A DNA stretch of 64,000 bases, from assembly GCF_000225525.1 (NCBI RefSeq), contig NZ_AGBF01000004.1, positions 1-64,000 of the forward strand. The letters are read 5' to 3'. Each line of letters opens with the position of its first letter. The first letter of the stretch is position 1. Made by a program: the position numbers and the translations under genes. Of the stretch, positions 31,845 through 40,685 are shown in pieces. The notes under the pieces were generated by a model. The model was not told the DNA's origin and searched no databases. It saw nothing but the letters and a program-made list of their open reading frames with translations. Source of the DNA: Streptomyces zinciresistens K42. Lineage in GTDB: Bacteria; Actinomycetota; Actinomycetes; Streptomycetales; Streptomycetaceae.

Positions 31845-33746
31845 CTATGCGTGCTGCGGCGTCAGGTCTGCGGTGGACTGGCGCGTGCTGCGGGAGGTTG
31901 AGCGGGGTGCGGGAACCGCCAGCGCGGCGTGGCGGGGGGAGGACTGCGCCGCCATCTGCTGAAGGAGCAGGGCGCTTTGGATCAGGCCCATGTGGCTGAA
32001 CGCCTGCGGGAAGTTGCCGAGCTGGCGCTGCTGGACGGGGTCGTACTCCTCCGCCAGGAGCCCGAGGTCGTTGCGCAGAGCCAGGAGGCGTTCGAACAAG
32101 GCACGGGCCTCGTCGGGGCGGCCGGTCAGGGCGAGGCCGTCGACGAGCCAGAAGTTGCACAGGAAGAAGGCGCCCTCGTCGCCGGTCAAGCCGTCTACCC
32201 CGACGTCCTCACCGCAGGTCGGGTACCGGTACACGAGCCCGTCTTCCGTGGAGAGTTCACGACGGACCGCATCCACGGTGCCGATGACGCGCGGGTCGTC
32301 GGGCGGCAGAAAGCTGGTGCGGGGGATGAGCAGCGTGGCAGCGTCCAGCTCCTGCGAGCCGTAGGACTGCGTGAAGGTGTTGCGCACCGGGTCGAAGCCC
32401 TTGTCACAGACCTCCCGGTGGATCGCCGCCCGCAGCTCGACCAGCGGGGCCACGTCCATGTCGAGCGCGCCGGCCTCGGCCAGGCGGATGGTGCGGTCGA
32501 CCGCCACCCAGGCCATCACCTTGGAATGGACGAAGTGCCGGCGGGCCCCGCGGATCTCCCAGATGCCCTCGTCGGGCTCCCGCCAGCGCTGGACCAGGTA
32601 CTCGATGAGCCGCTGGTGCAGGATCGCGGTGTCGGCGCAGTGGGCGACTCCGCTCTGGTGCGCGAGGTACAGGGTGTCGATGACCTCGCCGTACACGTCG
32701 AGCTGCAGCTGGTTCGCCGCCCCGTTCCCGACCCGTACCGGAGCCGATCCCTCGTACCCGGGAAGCCAGGGAAGCTCCCGCTCCCGCAGGTCACGCTCCC
32801 CGGTGATCCCGTACATGATCTGCAGGTTCTCCGGGTCCCCGGCCACAGCGCGCAGCAGCCATCGCCGCCATGCCTGTGCCTCCTGCCGGTATCCGGTCCC
32901 CAGCAGCGCGGCAAGCGTCGTGGCGGCGTCGCGCAGCCAGGTGAAGCGGTAGTCCCAGTTCCGGTCGCCGCCGATCTCTTCGGGCAGCGACGTGGTCGGC
33001 GCCGCGACGATCCCGCCGCTCGGCCCGTAGGTCATGGCCTTCAGCGTGATCGAGGACCGGACCACGGCCTCGCGGTAGGGCCCGTCGTAGGTGCTCTCCT
33101 GCGTCCAGTCCTGCCAGAAGGCGAGCGTCTCGGCGAGCGCGGCCTCCGGGGCAGGAACGTCCGGTGCGGGGGCGTGGGACGGGCACCAGCTGAGCACAAA
33201 CGCCACGCTCTGCCCGGCGCTGATGGCGAAGGCGCTGACGACCATACCGTCCTTCTCCAACTGCAGGACGCAGGTGTCGAGCCACAGAGCGTCCGCGCCG
33301 GCCTCCGCGACCATGCGCCCACCGACCTCGTGGATCCACGGGCTGACGCTGCCGTACCCCGGCCGAGGACGCATGGCCGAGACCATCTCCACTTCGCCAG
33401 TCAGGCCCTCAGCGATCCGGATCACCTGTGGGGCCCCGTCGCGCGGCGGCATGAAATCCAGGACCCGGACCGAACCAGTCGGGGTGCGCCACAGCGATTC
33501 GAGAACGAGCGAGTCACCTCGGTACCGGCGTTCAGCCACTCTTCCGGAGCCGGACCCGCCTGCGGACGAAGCCGGGGCGATCTGCCAGGTGCCGTGCTTC
33601 TGTGTGCCGAGCAGACCGGCAAACACGGCCGGTGAGTCGAAGCGGGGCAGGCAAAGCCAGTCGATCGTGCCGTCGTCGCAGACGTGGGCGCTGGTCTGCG
33701 TGTCGCCGATCAGGCCGTACTGCTCGATACGCGGAAGGCGTTTCAT
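31845..33746 (-). CDS. Glycoside hydrolase family 15 protein
   Basis: A 633-residue protein of the GH15 glucoamylase/trehalase-like type: RIEQYGLIGDTQTSAHVCDDGTIDWLCLPRFDSPAVFAGLLG at the N-terminus, GDRNWDYRFTWLRDAATTLAALLGTGY near the active site, then QLDVYGEVIDTLYLAH and SHMGLIQSALLL at the end. Actinobacterial members include alpha,alpha-trehalases and other glucosidases; there is no signal peptide, so it acts in the cytosol. ATG 33746 has GGAGA ten bases upstream. It is the only obvious metabolic gene ahead of the conservon in the same operon. Confidence 0.9.
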   Translation of the reverse strand: MKRLPRIEQYGLIGDTQTSAHVCDDGTIDWLCLPRFDSPAVFAGLLGTQKHGTWQIAPASSAGGSGSGRVAERRYRGDSLVLESLWRTPTGSVRVLDFMPPRDGAPQVIRIAEGLTGEVEMVSAMRPRPGYGSVSPWIHEVGGRMVAEAGADALWLDTCVLQLEKDGMVVSAFAISAGQSVAFVLSWCPSHAPAPDVPAPEAALAETLAFWQDWTQESTYDGPYREAVVRSSITLKAMTYGPSGGIVAAPTTSLPEEIGGDRNWDYRFTWLRDAATTLAALLGTGYRQEAQAWRRWLLRAVAGDPENLQIMYGITGERDLRERELPWLPGYEGSAPVRVGNGAANQLQLDVYGEVIDTLYLAHQSGVAHCADTAILHQRLIEYLVQRWREPDEGIWEIRGARRHFVHSKVMAWVAVDRTIRLAEAGALDMDVAPLVELRAAIHREVCDKGFDPVRNTFTQSYGSQELDAATLLIPRTSFLPPDDPRVIGTVDAVRRELSTEDGLVYRYPTCGEDVGVDGLTGDEGAFFLCNFWLVDGLALTGRPDEARALFERLLALRNDLGLLAEEYDPVQQRQLGNFPQAFSHMGLIQSALLLQQMAAQSSPRHAALAVPAPRSTSRSTRQSTADLTPQHA

Positions 33747-33840
33747 CGTGTGTGGATCTCCGTTAAGCCCCGCTGGTCTGGGGGTGTTATCGGGGCCGCC
33801 GAAGCGGCCGGGGACAGGCCGGGAGTCAAGGAGCCAGCGG

Positions 33841-33984
33841 TCAGCGCGGGGACGCAGGCTCGCTCGGAGGTGGTGTAGAGGCCCTGTCTGCGGGATCGAG
33901 GCCAGTCGCACGAGTGCCTCGGCACACCAGCCACGCCATCGCGACGAGGATCAGTCCGATGAGGAGCGCTCCGGTGAGGGTCAT
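33841..33984 (-). CDS. Small single-span membrane protein
   Basis: A 47-residue protein: MTLTGALLIGLILVAMAWLVC is one membrane helix, followed by a short Thr/Pro-rich tail (RGTRATGLDPADRASTPPPS). ATG at 33984 overlaps the stop of the DUF6415-type gene (ATGA). It probably forms a membrane partner of that protein. Too short to assign a family. Confidence 0.6.
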   Translation of the reverse strand: MTLTGALLIGLILVAMAWLVCRGTRATGLDPADRASTPPPSEPASPR

Positions 33985-34466
33985 GTCCGGGGCACCGAAG
34001 CGGCCCACACCAGGCAGGTGAGGGCGACGACGAAGACCGCACCGCGCAGCACGTTGATCTGCGGCGTCCATCGAGCCAACCTCCGTGCCGGTCGACTCGC
34101 TCCGACGTCGTCCAGCCGGATCTTCGCGATGAGTTCCTGCGTGGCCTCGGCGAGTCTGACGAGGTGCACCCGGCTGGGCAGATAGCCCTCCGGGAGCCCG
34201 ACCGAGCAGAGTTGCTGCGCACGGAGCAAGGCCGGCTCCTGCGAAGGCATCAGGGTTCCGAGCTGGTTGACGTGCCCTCGCAGCCGCAGGACGAGGTCCT
34301 CCACATCGGCGGCGGTCTCGGGCACCGGGGAGTCCTCGCCCAGCACGAGCGTCACCGTCTCCGTCGCGGACACCGCTTGGTCACGCCCGGCACCCGGATC
34401 ACCGAGTCTCCGGCCCTGACCACTGCGCTGGCAGAACGCCCGGCGAGGGGCCAGCGAGAGACGCAT
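33981..34466 (-). CDS. DUF6415-type protein
   Basis: A 161-residue protein from ATG 34466 with GGAG seven bases upstream. The core VPETAADVEDLVLRLRGHVNQLGTLMPSQE, then GYLPSRVHLVRLAEATQELIAKIR, fits the DUF6415 pattern annotated in Streptomyces as natural product biosynthesis proteins. The C-terminal VLRGAVFVVALTCLVWA is a membrane helix. Function unknown. It is the promoter-proximal gene of the minus-strand run leading into the GH15 and conservon genes, and diverges from the HTH/TPR regulator at 34656. Confidence 0.72.
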   Translation of the reverse strand: MRLSLAPRRAFCQRSGQGRRLGDPGAGRDQAVSATETVTLVLGEDSPVPETAADVEDLVLRLRGHVNQLGTLMPSQEPALLRAQQLCSVGLPEGYLPSRVHLVRLAEATQELIAKIRLDDVGASRPARRLARWTPQINVLRGAVFVVALTCLVWAASVPRT

Positions 34467-34655
34467 GACACAACTCCTATGTGAATCAAGCCGAATTGAG
34501 TGAGAGACGCCGTGCACCACAGTCGGTCGGCGTGCATGGTGAGTGATCCGGCCGCTACGTTGAGCGAACCGCGAATCCCCGCTGGGGGGTATGCCTGTGC
34601 GGCCCGCAAGGCCGTCAAAGGCGTCAAAGATCATTTCGGACCCGAGGGGCAGCCC

Positions 34656-36044
34656 ATGGCCCGTGAGCGAAACGTCGCCCTCGCCGCACTCCTGCGCGAA
34701 GCGGGCTGGTCCCAGCCCCAAGCAGCCGCCGCGGTGGCTCGTGTCGCCGCGGAGAGCGGTGCTCGCGAATTGGAGGCCATCTCGCGCTCGCACATCGCCA
34801 TGTGGGTCCAGGGCACCAAGCCCAGCGGACGAGCGCCTCATATCCTGCGTGAGACGCTGTCCCGCAGGCTCAGTCGCCCCCTCACCCTCGCTGACCTCGG
34901 GCTGGAAGACGGGCCGACAGGCTCGCCCGACAGCAGTTCCGACTGGAGCGTCGACCCTCTGACCGTGCTGGCCGAGCTGGGAAGCGACGACCTGGACATG
35001 CACCGACGCAAGCTGCTGGCGACCGCCGCGTACTCGGCCGCCGGCCTCACTCTGCCCGCGAGTTCGTGGTGGACAACCGCCCCAGCCGCTGCAGCATCGC
35101 GCCCAGCAGTCTCCCCACGGTTGGTGACCCAGGCCGACATCGATGACGTCCGCAACCTGACAGCCTTCTACTCCGCACGGGACCAGCAGCGTGGTGGAGC
35201 CTCTGGGCGCTCGGCTCTGGCCGGCCACCTTCGCGACGAAGCGGTGCCCCTGCTGGGCAGCAGGTTTCGAACGGAACGGCACCGACGGGACACGTACTCG
35301 GCCGTGGCAGAGATGACCTACATCGCTGGCTGGATGGCGTTCGACGCCTCGGAGCACCGCACCGCCCAGCGCTACCTCACCCTCGCCGCCCGCATAGCGG
35401 CCGAAGCCGGAGACGGACCACTGGGCGGCCACATCCTGCGCGCCCTCGCCCACCAGGCAGTCGACCTCGGACACCCACGCAGGGCCCTCGACCTGGCCGA
35501 TGCCTCCATGGCCCGCACTCACTACGGCCAGGCCAGCTCGCGCGAGAAGGCCCTGCTCTCCATCGTCCACGCCCGCGCCATGGCCGCCGACGGCGACAGG
35601 CCCGGCACCCTCGCGGCCATCAGCCGAGCAGAGCGGGACCTCGCCCGCGCCGACAACGAGGACGCCCCCGACCGCGTCGGCTTTTTTCAGGAAGCCTCTC
35701 TCGCCCACGAAACTGCCTGCGCCCTGCGCGACCTGGGCAACCCCGTCGAGGCGGAGATCCATTTCCAGCGCAGCGTCCGCACCCGCCGCCGGCAGCAGTA
35801 CGCCCGCACCCACAGCGTGACACTCGGCTACCTGGGCGCCGTCCAGGTCCAGCAAGGACGTCTCGACGAGGCATGCGGCACCTGGGGACAAGCCCTCGAT
35901 GCCATGGTCGGCGTCCAGTCCGGCCGCGCCCGCGACGTCATCGTCCGCATGCAGAGCGACCTGTCGCCCGTCCGGCAACGCGGAGGCCGCCACGTCGTTG
36001 AATTGGACCGCCGGGCACGGGAAATACTGCGCGCCATAGGCTGA
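34656..36044 (+). CDS. HTH and TPR regulatory protein
   Basis: A 462-residue protein. The N-terminal 75 residues have an HTH-like arrangement: MARERNVALAALLREAGWSQPQAAAAVARVAAESG, then ISRSHIAMWVQGTKPSGRAPHILRETLSRRL. Residues 110-135 (HRRKLLATAAYSAAGLTLPASSWW) form a buried hydrophobic stretch. The remainder is tetratricopeptide repeats (YLTLAARIAAEAGDGPLGGHILRALAHQAVDLGHPRRALDLADASM). Such proteins often act as specialised regulators in Streptomyces. Start ATG 34656 with GAGGGG; the in-frame 52 codons upstream are not conserved-looking. It diverges from the DUF6415 gene, so it may regulate that operon. Confidence 0.72.
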   Translation: MARERNVALAALLREAGWSQPQAAAAVARVAAESGARELEAISRSHIAMWVQGTKPSGRAPHILRETLSRRLSRPLTLADLGLEDGPTGSPDSSSDWSVDPLTVLAELGSDDLDMHRRKLLATAAYSAAGLTLPASSWWTTAPAAAASRPAVSPRLVTQADIDDVRNLTAFYSARDQQRGGASGRSALAGHLRDEAVPLLGSRFRTERHRRDTYSAVAEMTYIAGWMAFDASEHRTAQRYLTLAARIAAEAGDGPLGGHILRALAHQAVDLGHPRRALDLADASMARTHYGQASSREKALLSIVHARAMAADGDRPGTLAAISRAERDLARADNEDAPDRVGFFQEASLAHETACALRDLGNPVEAEIHFQRSVRTRRRQQYARTHSVTLGYLGAVQVQQGRLDEACGTWGQALDAMVGVQSGRARDVIVRMQSDLSPVRQRGGRHVVELDRRAREILRAIG

Positions 36045-36116
36045 CCACAGGGCAGGTCCGCAGGTGCGGCTGGCGGTTGCTGCACACGCGACTTCATGGG
36101 AGAGGAACGAGCGCCG

Positions 36117-36599
36117 ATGGCGACGTACGAGGTCGAACCGATCGCAACGGTCATTGGGGGCCACACCCGCGTCCAAGACGACTACCAGGGCGGGGTGGAA
36201 TCGATCATCCGACTGGACGACGCCTTCCCGCTCGAAACGCTGCAGGGCGTCGAGGAGTTCTCCCACCTCACAGTGACCTGGCACTTCCACTTGGCGCGTC
36301 CCGAAGACGTGCAGCTCCATGCCCGCAGCCCAAGAGGAAACCCGATCTGGCCGGCAACCGGAACCTTCGTCCACCGCAACCACCGACGCCCCAACCAACT
36401 GGCGATCAGCTATCCGCGACTGCTCAAGACAGACGGCCGGGACCTCGTCGTCACCGACCTGGACGCTGTAGACGGCACTCCCATCCTCGACATAGCGCCG
36501 TACTTCGCACAGATGGGGCCCCGAGGACCGGTGCATCAGCCAGCCTGGCCGGGCGAAATGCTTGCCACCTACTGGCTCGATGCCTCGGAGCGCCCGTAA
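36117..36599 (+). CDS. TrmO/TsaA-like protein
   Basis: A 160-residue protein matching the TsaA/TrmO fold: MATYEVEPIATVIGGHTRVQDDYQGG, then IRLDDAFPLETLQGVEEFSHLTVTWHFH, then NPIWPATGTFVHRNHRRPNQLAISY, then DLDAVDGTPILDIAPYFAQ. TrmO uses SAM to methylate N6-threonylcarbamoyladenosine in tRNA. The substrate of this copy is unproven. ATG 36117 has GAGAGGAA upstream and is favoured over the in-frame ATG at 36096. It follows the HTH/TPR regulator. Confidence 0.82.
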   Translation: MATYEVEPIATVIGGHTRVQDDYQGGVESIIRLDDAFPLETLQGVEEFSHLTVTWHFHLARPEDVQLHARSPRGNPIWPATGTFVHRNHRRPNQLAISYPRLLKTDGRDLVVTDLDAVDGTPILDIAPYFAQMGPRGPVHQPAWPGEMLATYWLDASERP

Positions 36600-36673
36600 C
36601 TCCGCTTGCCGCAACTTCTCGCCAGCTGCGTCTCTCGTAGCGGCCTGGGCCGTCACCAACCGGGGCGCGACAT

Positions 36674-37147
36674 TCACGTCGGGCTCCCGATGCTGTCACA
36701 GAAGAACTGGCACCACGTTTCTTTGCCGCTGCTGCCCCACTTGTCTGCGAGCGCTGCGACGAGCGCCATGCCCCGGCCGGAGATGTCGTCCGGGCCAGCC
36801 TGTTGCAACACTGCCGGGGCGGGATTTTCGTCGGTCACTGAAACAGTGAGGGTCCCGCCGACAGCGCGCAGCCGCAGTTCGATCACGCCGTGTCCGTGCT
36901 CGATCGCATTCGTGATGGACTCCGAGACCGCCAGCACCACATTGTCGGTTATCGGCCCCGTCAAGCCTGCCTGCCCCAGGAAGGCCGCCGTCGAGCCGCG
37001 CATATCCGCGACCGCCAGCGGATCCGGTACGAACGCGGCCTGGAAGACGTGCATGTCTGTAGCCGCGGCGGCGTCCGGCAACCATGCTCGGGCTCCCATC
37101 TTGGCTGCCCGTTCCAAGCAACTACGCGGGGTGGTGCTTTGGCTCAT
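36674..37147 (-). CDS. Anti-sigma-type ATP-binding protein
   Basis: A 157-residue HATPase of the RsbW/SpoIIAB type: VVLAVSESITNAIEHGHGVIELRL (N-box) and DDISGRGMALVAALADKWG (G1/G2 region). Such proteins sequester or phosphorylate regulators of sigma factors, and many Streptomyces copies are plain ATP-binding switch proteins. It is convergent with the TrmO-like gene and diverges from the HTH/TPR gene at 37448. No partner antagonist gene is visible nearby. Confidence 0.82.
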   Translation of the reverse strand: MSQSTTPRSCLERAAKMGARAWLPDAAAATDMHVFQAAFVPDPLAVADMRGSTAAFLGQAGLTGPITDNVVLAVSESITNAIEHGHGVIELRLRAVGGTLTVSVTDENPAPAVLQQAGPDDISGRGMALVAALADKWGSSGKETWCQFFCDSIGSPT

Positions 37148-37260
37148 GGTGGTGGCCTCGGCTTCGTGGGGAGTTGCAGACCGGCCCTCGCCGCCTCAAG
37201 ACGCTCAAGCGGAGACCGCGAGGGGAGATCAAGGTTTCCCCGGGAGAGCCGGGCCCGCCA

Positions 37261-37309
37261 TGTCACCGGGGGTATCACCTGCATCCCGCGGGGTGACACG
37301 GGTATCACC
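37261..37309. promoter_or_regulatory. Repeated GGGTATCACC sites in a divergent promoter region
   Basis: Two copies of GGGTATCACC (37270-37279 and 37300-37309) are exactly 30 bases apart, with TGTCACC (37261-37267) and its complement GGTGACA (37292-37298) between and before them. The second half forms GGTGA-N8-TCACC. This is a likely operator in the 300-base gap between the ATPase and the second HTH/TPR gene. Confidence 0.5.
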
Positions 37310-37447
37310 AACATGTCATCTGGACCCCACTTGCCTGCGAGATCGCTATATGGGGCTTGAGTTGGGTGATAGTTGAAGCGCGGGGCTTGACGCCCCAGGC
37401 CGATACGGGCCGCCTCATTGCCAGCGGCCAGAAGGGAGCCGTCGGGG

Positions 37448-38779
37448 ATGGAAGCGCGGACGTTGCTTCAACTGCTGGTCTGGGAACGCGGTTGGGCGTA
37501 CCCGCGGTTCAGGAAGGAGTACGAGAAGGCCGCTCAGGAGCTGTCCGTCGCGGCCGACGAGCCCCACTTCTTCAGCGCCACGGTGGAGGAGCAGACGTTT
37601 CGTCGGTGGACAGCAGGGCGCGTCAAGGGGCTCCCGAATCAGCCTGCACCCGAGGTGCTTGAGCGCATGTTCGGGCGCAACGCCAGAGCTCTTCTCAGCC
37701 AACCGAGCGGGCCGCCGCCGGGCGCGAGCTATGTACCTACGATCAATGAGAGTGATCTTGCAATGACTGCTCGGGATGCCGCTTCGCACGCCGGGGACGC
37801 CGCGTCCCTCAGTGTGCCGGACATGACACTCGACCAGCTTGACGACGACATCGTCGCCCTGGCACGCGAGTACAGCCGAACGTCTCCCGTGGAGGTCTAC
37901 CGCAGGGCGAAGGAACTCCTGAGCGTCGCGCAGTCGCTGCTGGAGAGGACCCAGGTGCCCCGCCAGCGTGAGCACGGCTACCTGGCTGCCGGCCAGTCGG
38001 CCGCCGTCCTGTCGGCGATCTGCTTCGACCTCGGCTCCCTGCCCGCCGCCGTCTCACTGTCCCGTACGGCCGCCTTGTACGGCCAAGTGATCGAGCACGG
38101 TCCACTTCAGGCGTACGCCCACGGTGCACTCGCCTTCCTGGCGTTCTGGGGTGGCCGTCCAGCGGAGGCCGTACGTCTCGTGCGCACTGCCCAGCAGTTC
38201 GGAGGACTCGGCGACACGGCTATGACGCGGCTATTCGTAATCGAAGGACGCGCCCACGGACACCTGGGCGACCAGGCGTCTGCTGAAAGGGCTGTGCGGG
38301 CCGCCCTTGAGCAGAGCACTGGTGCGCGAGACGAGCTGCACGATGACGTGGGCGGCGAATTCGGGTTCCCCCTTGACCGCGTTGCCATGAGCAACGCCAC
38401 CACCTACCTCCTGCTGCGTGATGCTGACGGCGCTGAGGAAGCTGCGGAGCAAGCCCTCCAACTCCTCAGCGCCAAGCCCGAACATCAGCGTCCGCTGCTC
38501 ATCTCCACACAGGCGCACGTGGATCTAGCCCGCGCCCGACTGCTCCGTGGCGAACTCGACGGCGTGCAGGCCGCACTGGAGCCCGCCTTCAGCGTACCGA
38601 CTGAATGGAGGGGAGCCGGGACACTCGAACGTATGGCGGCAGTTCGCGCCGGTCTTGTTCAGACGGACTTCCGCGGTGCGCCTGACGCCATCGCGCTCGG
38701 CGAGCGGATCGAGGACTACACGGCGGAGGCGTCGGCGCAACGCTTGGGGAGCACGCCGCCACTGGCCATCGAACCCTGA
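37448..38779 (+). CDS. Second HTH and TPR regulatory protein
   Basis: A 443-residue protein from ATG 37448 with GGGAG upstream. The first 85 residues read MEARTLLQLLVWERGWAYPRFRKEYEKAAQEL, then EEQTFRRWTAGRVKGLPNQPAPEVLERMFG, a DNA-binding-like domain common in Streptomyces regulators; TPR helices follow (LGSLPAAVSLSRTAALYGQVIEHGPLQAYAHGALAFLAF, ARARLLRGELDGVQAALEPAF). Its promoter region carries repeated GGGTATCACC elements, so self-regulation is possible. The epimerase gene downstream is convergent. Confidence 0.7.
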   Translation: MEARTLLQLLVWERGWAYPRFRKEYEKAAQELSVAADEPHFFSATVEEQTFRRWTAGRVKGLPNQPAPEVLERMFGRNARALLSQPSGPPPGASYVPTINESDLAMTARDAASHAGDAASLSVPDMTLDQLDDDIVALAREYSRTSPVEVYRRAKELLSVAQSLLERTQVPRQREHGYLAAGQSAAVLSAICFDLGSLPAAVSLSRTAALYGQVIEHGPLQAYAHGALAFLAFWGGRPAEAVRLVRTAQQFGGLGDTAMTRLFVIEGRAHGHLGDQASAERAVRAALEQSTGARDELHDDVGGEFGFPLDRVAMSNATTYLLLRDADGAEEAAEQALQLLSAKPEHQRPLLISTQAHVDLARARLLRGELDGVQAALEPAFSVPTEWRGAGTLERMAAVRAGLVQTDFRGAPDAIALGERIEDYTAEASAQRLGSTPPLAIEP

Positions 38780-38782
38780 CCG

Positions 38783-39814
38783 TTACGAGCCCAGCTTCGC
38801 GAGGATCTCCTCCTCCTTCTCCGGCGAGATGCCGTGCTCTGCCCAACGGGGGTGTTCGACGGGCACACCGCCCGACTGCATCCACTCCCAAGTGGCCGCT
38901 ACGGTCTCCACCAGGGGACGGCATTGCAGGCCAGCGGCCTGCGCCCGCGTCGAGTCCACATTCCAGACGCCCGCGTGGGTGCGCCAGAGAGGCAGTTCGG
39001 TCCACTGCTGCACACCCTGGTCAATCAGGAGATCATCGGGTGCCCAGACCAGTCGCCCCCCGCTTCCGGTGACATTGAGACAGGCTGTGAGGAATCCGCC
39101 CATCGTCTCCCGACCCAAGGGCGCGGTGACGTTGAACTCACCGCCGTTCGGTGAAAGGGCCTGATCGAGCGCAAACGCTGCTACGTCGCGTACGTCCACC
39201 GGTTGGATCGATTTGTCTGGCTCTCCCGGCGCGAGGATCATCCCGCCCTTTGAAGTGCGCCGGAGCCACCAAGGGAGGCGACCCACGTATTCTCCGGGTC
39301 CAAGAATGACGCCGGGCCGCAAGATCGACACCCGCGGAGCGCCGAACGTGGTGATGGCGGCGCGCTCCGCGCCGGCCTTCTGGCGACCGTAATACCAGTC
39401 GGGTCCATCCCAGTTCGCCGGCAGCCGTCCAAAGTTCACATCGGCGTCGGCCGGTGCGTCCAGCAACTCGGAGCATTCGGTCAGCGGCTCGTCTGGCCAT
39501 CCGCGGTAAGCATTCACGGTCGAGATGTAGACGTATTTGCCCGCCACGGGCTGCAGCGCCTCGGCACCGGCCAACACATCGCGTGGGGCCAACTCGGAGG
39601 CCGATGTGTCGATCACCGCGTCCCACGGCCCCTGCTGTCGCAGCCGGAGGAGGTCCGCGTGCACGGTGCGGTCTCCGAGGATCTCTTGAGTGCCTTCCGG
39701 AGCCGTACCGGACCTGCCTCTGTTGAAGACAGTCACCGACCAGCCACGATCAAGCGCAGACTGAGCAACGGCTCGCCCAAGGAACCAGGTCCCACCAAGC
39801 ACCAGAATTTTCAT
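38783..39814 (-). CDS. NAD-dependent epimerase/dehydratase
   Basis: A 343-residue short-chain dehydrogenase-like protein: Rossmann motif GGTWFLGRAVAQ at residues 7-18, ISTVNAYRGW, catalytic pair YYGRQKAG (Tyr-x3-Lys), and IQPVDVRDVAAFALDQAL. Relatives act on nucleotide sugars or as isoflavone-reductase-like enzymes; substrate unknown. The start is ATG 39814 with only a weak AGGA upstream. Two promoter-like repeats at 40.0 and 40.2 kb on the minus strand could drive it. It is 3 bases from the convergent HTH/TPR stop. Confidence 0.85.
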   Translation of the reverse strand: MKILVLGGTWFLGRAVAQSALDRGWSVTVFNRGRSGTAPEGTQEILGDRTVHADLLRLRQQGPWDAVIDTSASELAPRDVLAGAEALQPVAGKYVYISTVNAYRGWPDEPLTECSELLDAPADADVNFGRLPANWDGPDWYYGRQKAGAERAAITTFGAPRVSILRPGVILGPGEYVGRLPWWLRRTSKGGMILAPGEPDKSIQPVDVRDVAAFALDQALSPNGGEFNVTAPLGRETMGGFLTACLNVTGSGGRLVWAPDDLLIDQGVQQWTELPLWRTHAGVWNVDSTRAQAAGLQCRPLVETVAATWEWMQSGGVPVEHPRWAEHGISPEKEEEILAKLGS

Positions 39815-40012
39815 GTTGCTGATCCTGCCCGTTCAGGGCACCTCCGTGCTACAGCGCCCCCTAATCATGAACTCTCGACAGCCCCGTCGCCGCGAGCCCG
39901 GACTGGCGGCGACGGGCCATGGCTGGAGGCCCGACCATGGAGCATGCGATCCCGAACGGCTCTCGCGCCGGCTTCACCAGCGCTTCGCCCACGCCAGGCG
40001 AGAACAAAGCTC

Positions 40013-40047
40013 AAAGGGCTGGAACCTCCTGACTATGTCAACGTACA
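40013..40047 (-). promoter_or_regulatory. Promoter-like repeat R1
   Basis: On the minus strand ACGTTGACAT is followed 12 bases later by CCAGCCCTTT. The core TATGTCAACGTACA is identical to R2 at 40231-40244 and nearly so to the motif at 1434-1444. Faces the epimerase gene. Confidence 0.4.
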
Positions 40048-40205
40048 TCGTCCCGCAAAGTACATGGTCAGGAACGGGGCCTGTGGGGACCTCCAAGGCG
40101 ACCAGTGCCACGTTGGTGTCGTCGTGTAACGGCCGTGTCTATGACCCCATAGGCGCTCTGTCGCGTCAGTGCCCCATTCGCTCACGGCAGACGAGGCAGA
40201 TTTCC

Positions 40206-40244
40206 AAAGGACTGGAACACCTCCCGATGATATGTCAACGTACA
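40206..40244 (-). promoter_or_regulatory. Promoter-like repeat R2
   Basis: Same two blocks as R1 with 16 bases between ACGTTGACAT and CCAGTCCTTT. It starts 193 bases from R1. Probably a tandem promoter or a regulator-binding pair. Confidence 0.4.
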
Positions 40245-40284
40245 ACAGGCCCAGGAGGAAGCAGGCGCGTTAACGGCTCGCCGG

Positions 40285-40593
40285 GTGAAATGGAGGGAGA
40301 CTGTTCTGTCGGTCGGTGGTCTTCGAGGCGTTGAGGTGGGACGGCCAATTCTCCACGTACTCGGTCGATTGAAGCCTGTGATGGTCGAAAGACGGGTGGC
40401 TGCGCAGCGGTGTTCACTGGACTCTGCGCTTGCATCTCTGCGGGTTTGCCTACCGAGTGAGGACTTCTTGCAACGATGCTACGAAGAGGGCCGTGCCGTA
40501 ATCGCGTTGGCGAACAGTGTTCCGGCGACTCCGCACCAAGTGGTGCGCGGCCCCGAGGTTCCCGAGTGTCGTATCACGGTGCCTCTCGACTGA
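40285..40593 (+). CDS. Weak possible gene of unknown function
   Basis: A 102-codon frame from GTG 40285 to TGA 40593. The C-terminal half (CSLDSALASLRVCLPSEDFLQRCYEEGRAVIALANSV) looks protein-like, but the third-position bias is weak and there is no clear ribosome site. It could be a decayed gene or a spurious frame in lower-GC DNA. Confidence 0.2.
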   Translation: MKWRETVLSVGGLRGVEVGRPILHVLGRLKPVMVERRVAAQRCSLDSALASLRVCLPSEDFLQRCYEEGRAVIALANSVPATPHQVVRGPEVPECRITVPLD

Positions 40594-40685
40594 CCTACGG
40601 GCGAGGTCCCGCTAGCAGCCACACCGGGCAGACGGCCTCGACGACCAGGCAGCCGTCGGGTGCGGTGCGGCGCGCAACATAGCCG

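Noticed and set aside
33981..36677. Long minus-strand frame from 36677
   Set aside because: Only the final 161 codons from ATG 34466 are supported by a ribosome site; the upstream part lies antisense to the HTH/TPR and TrmO-like genes.
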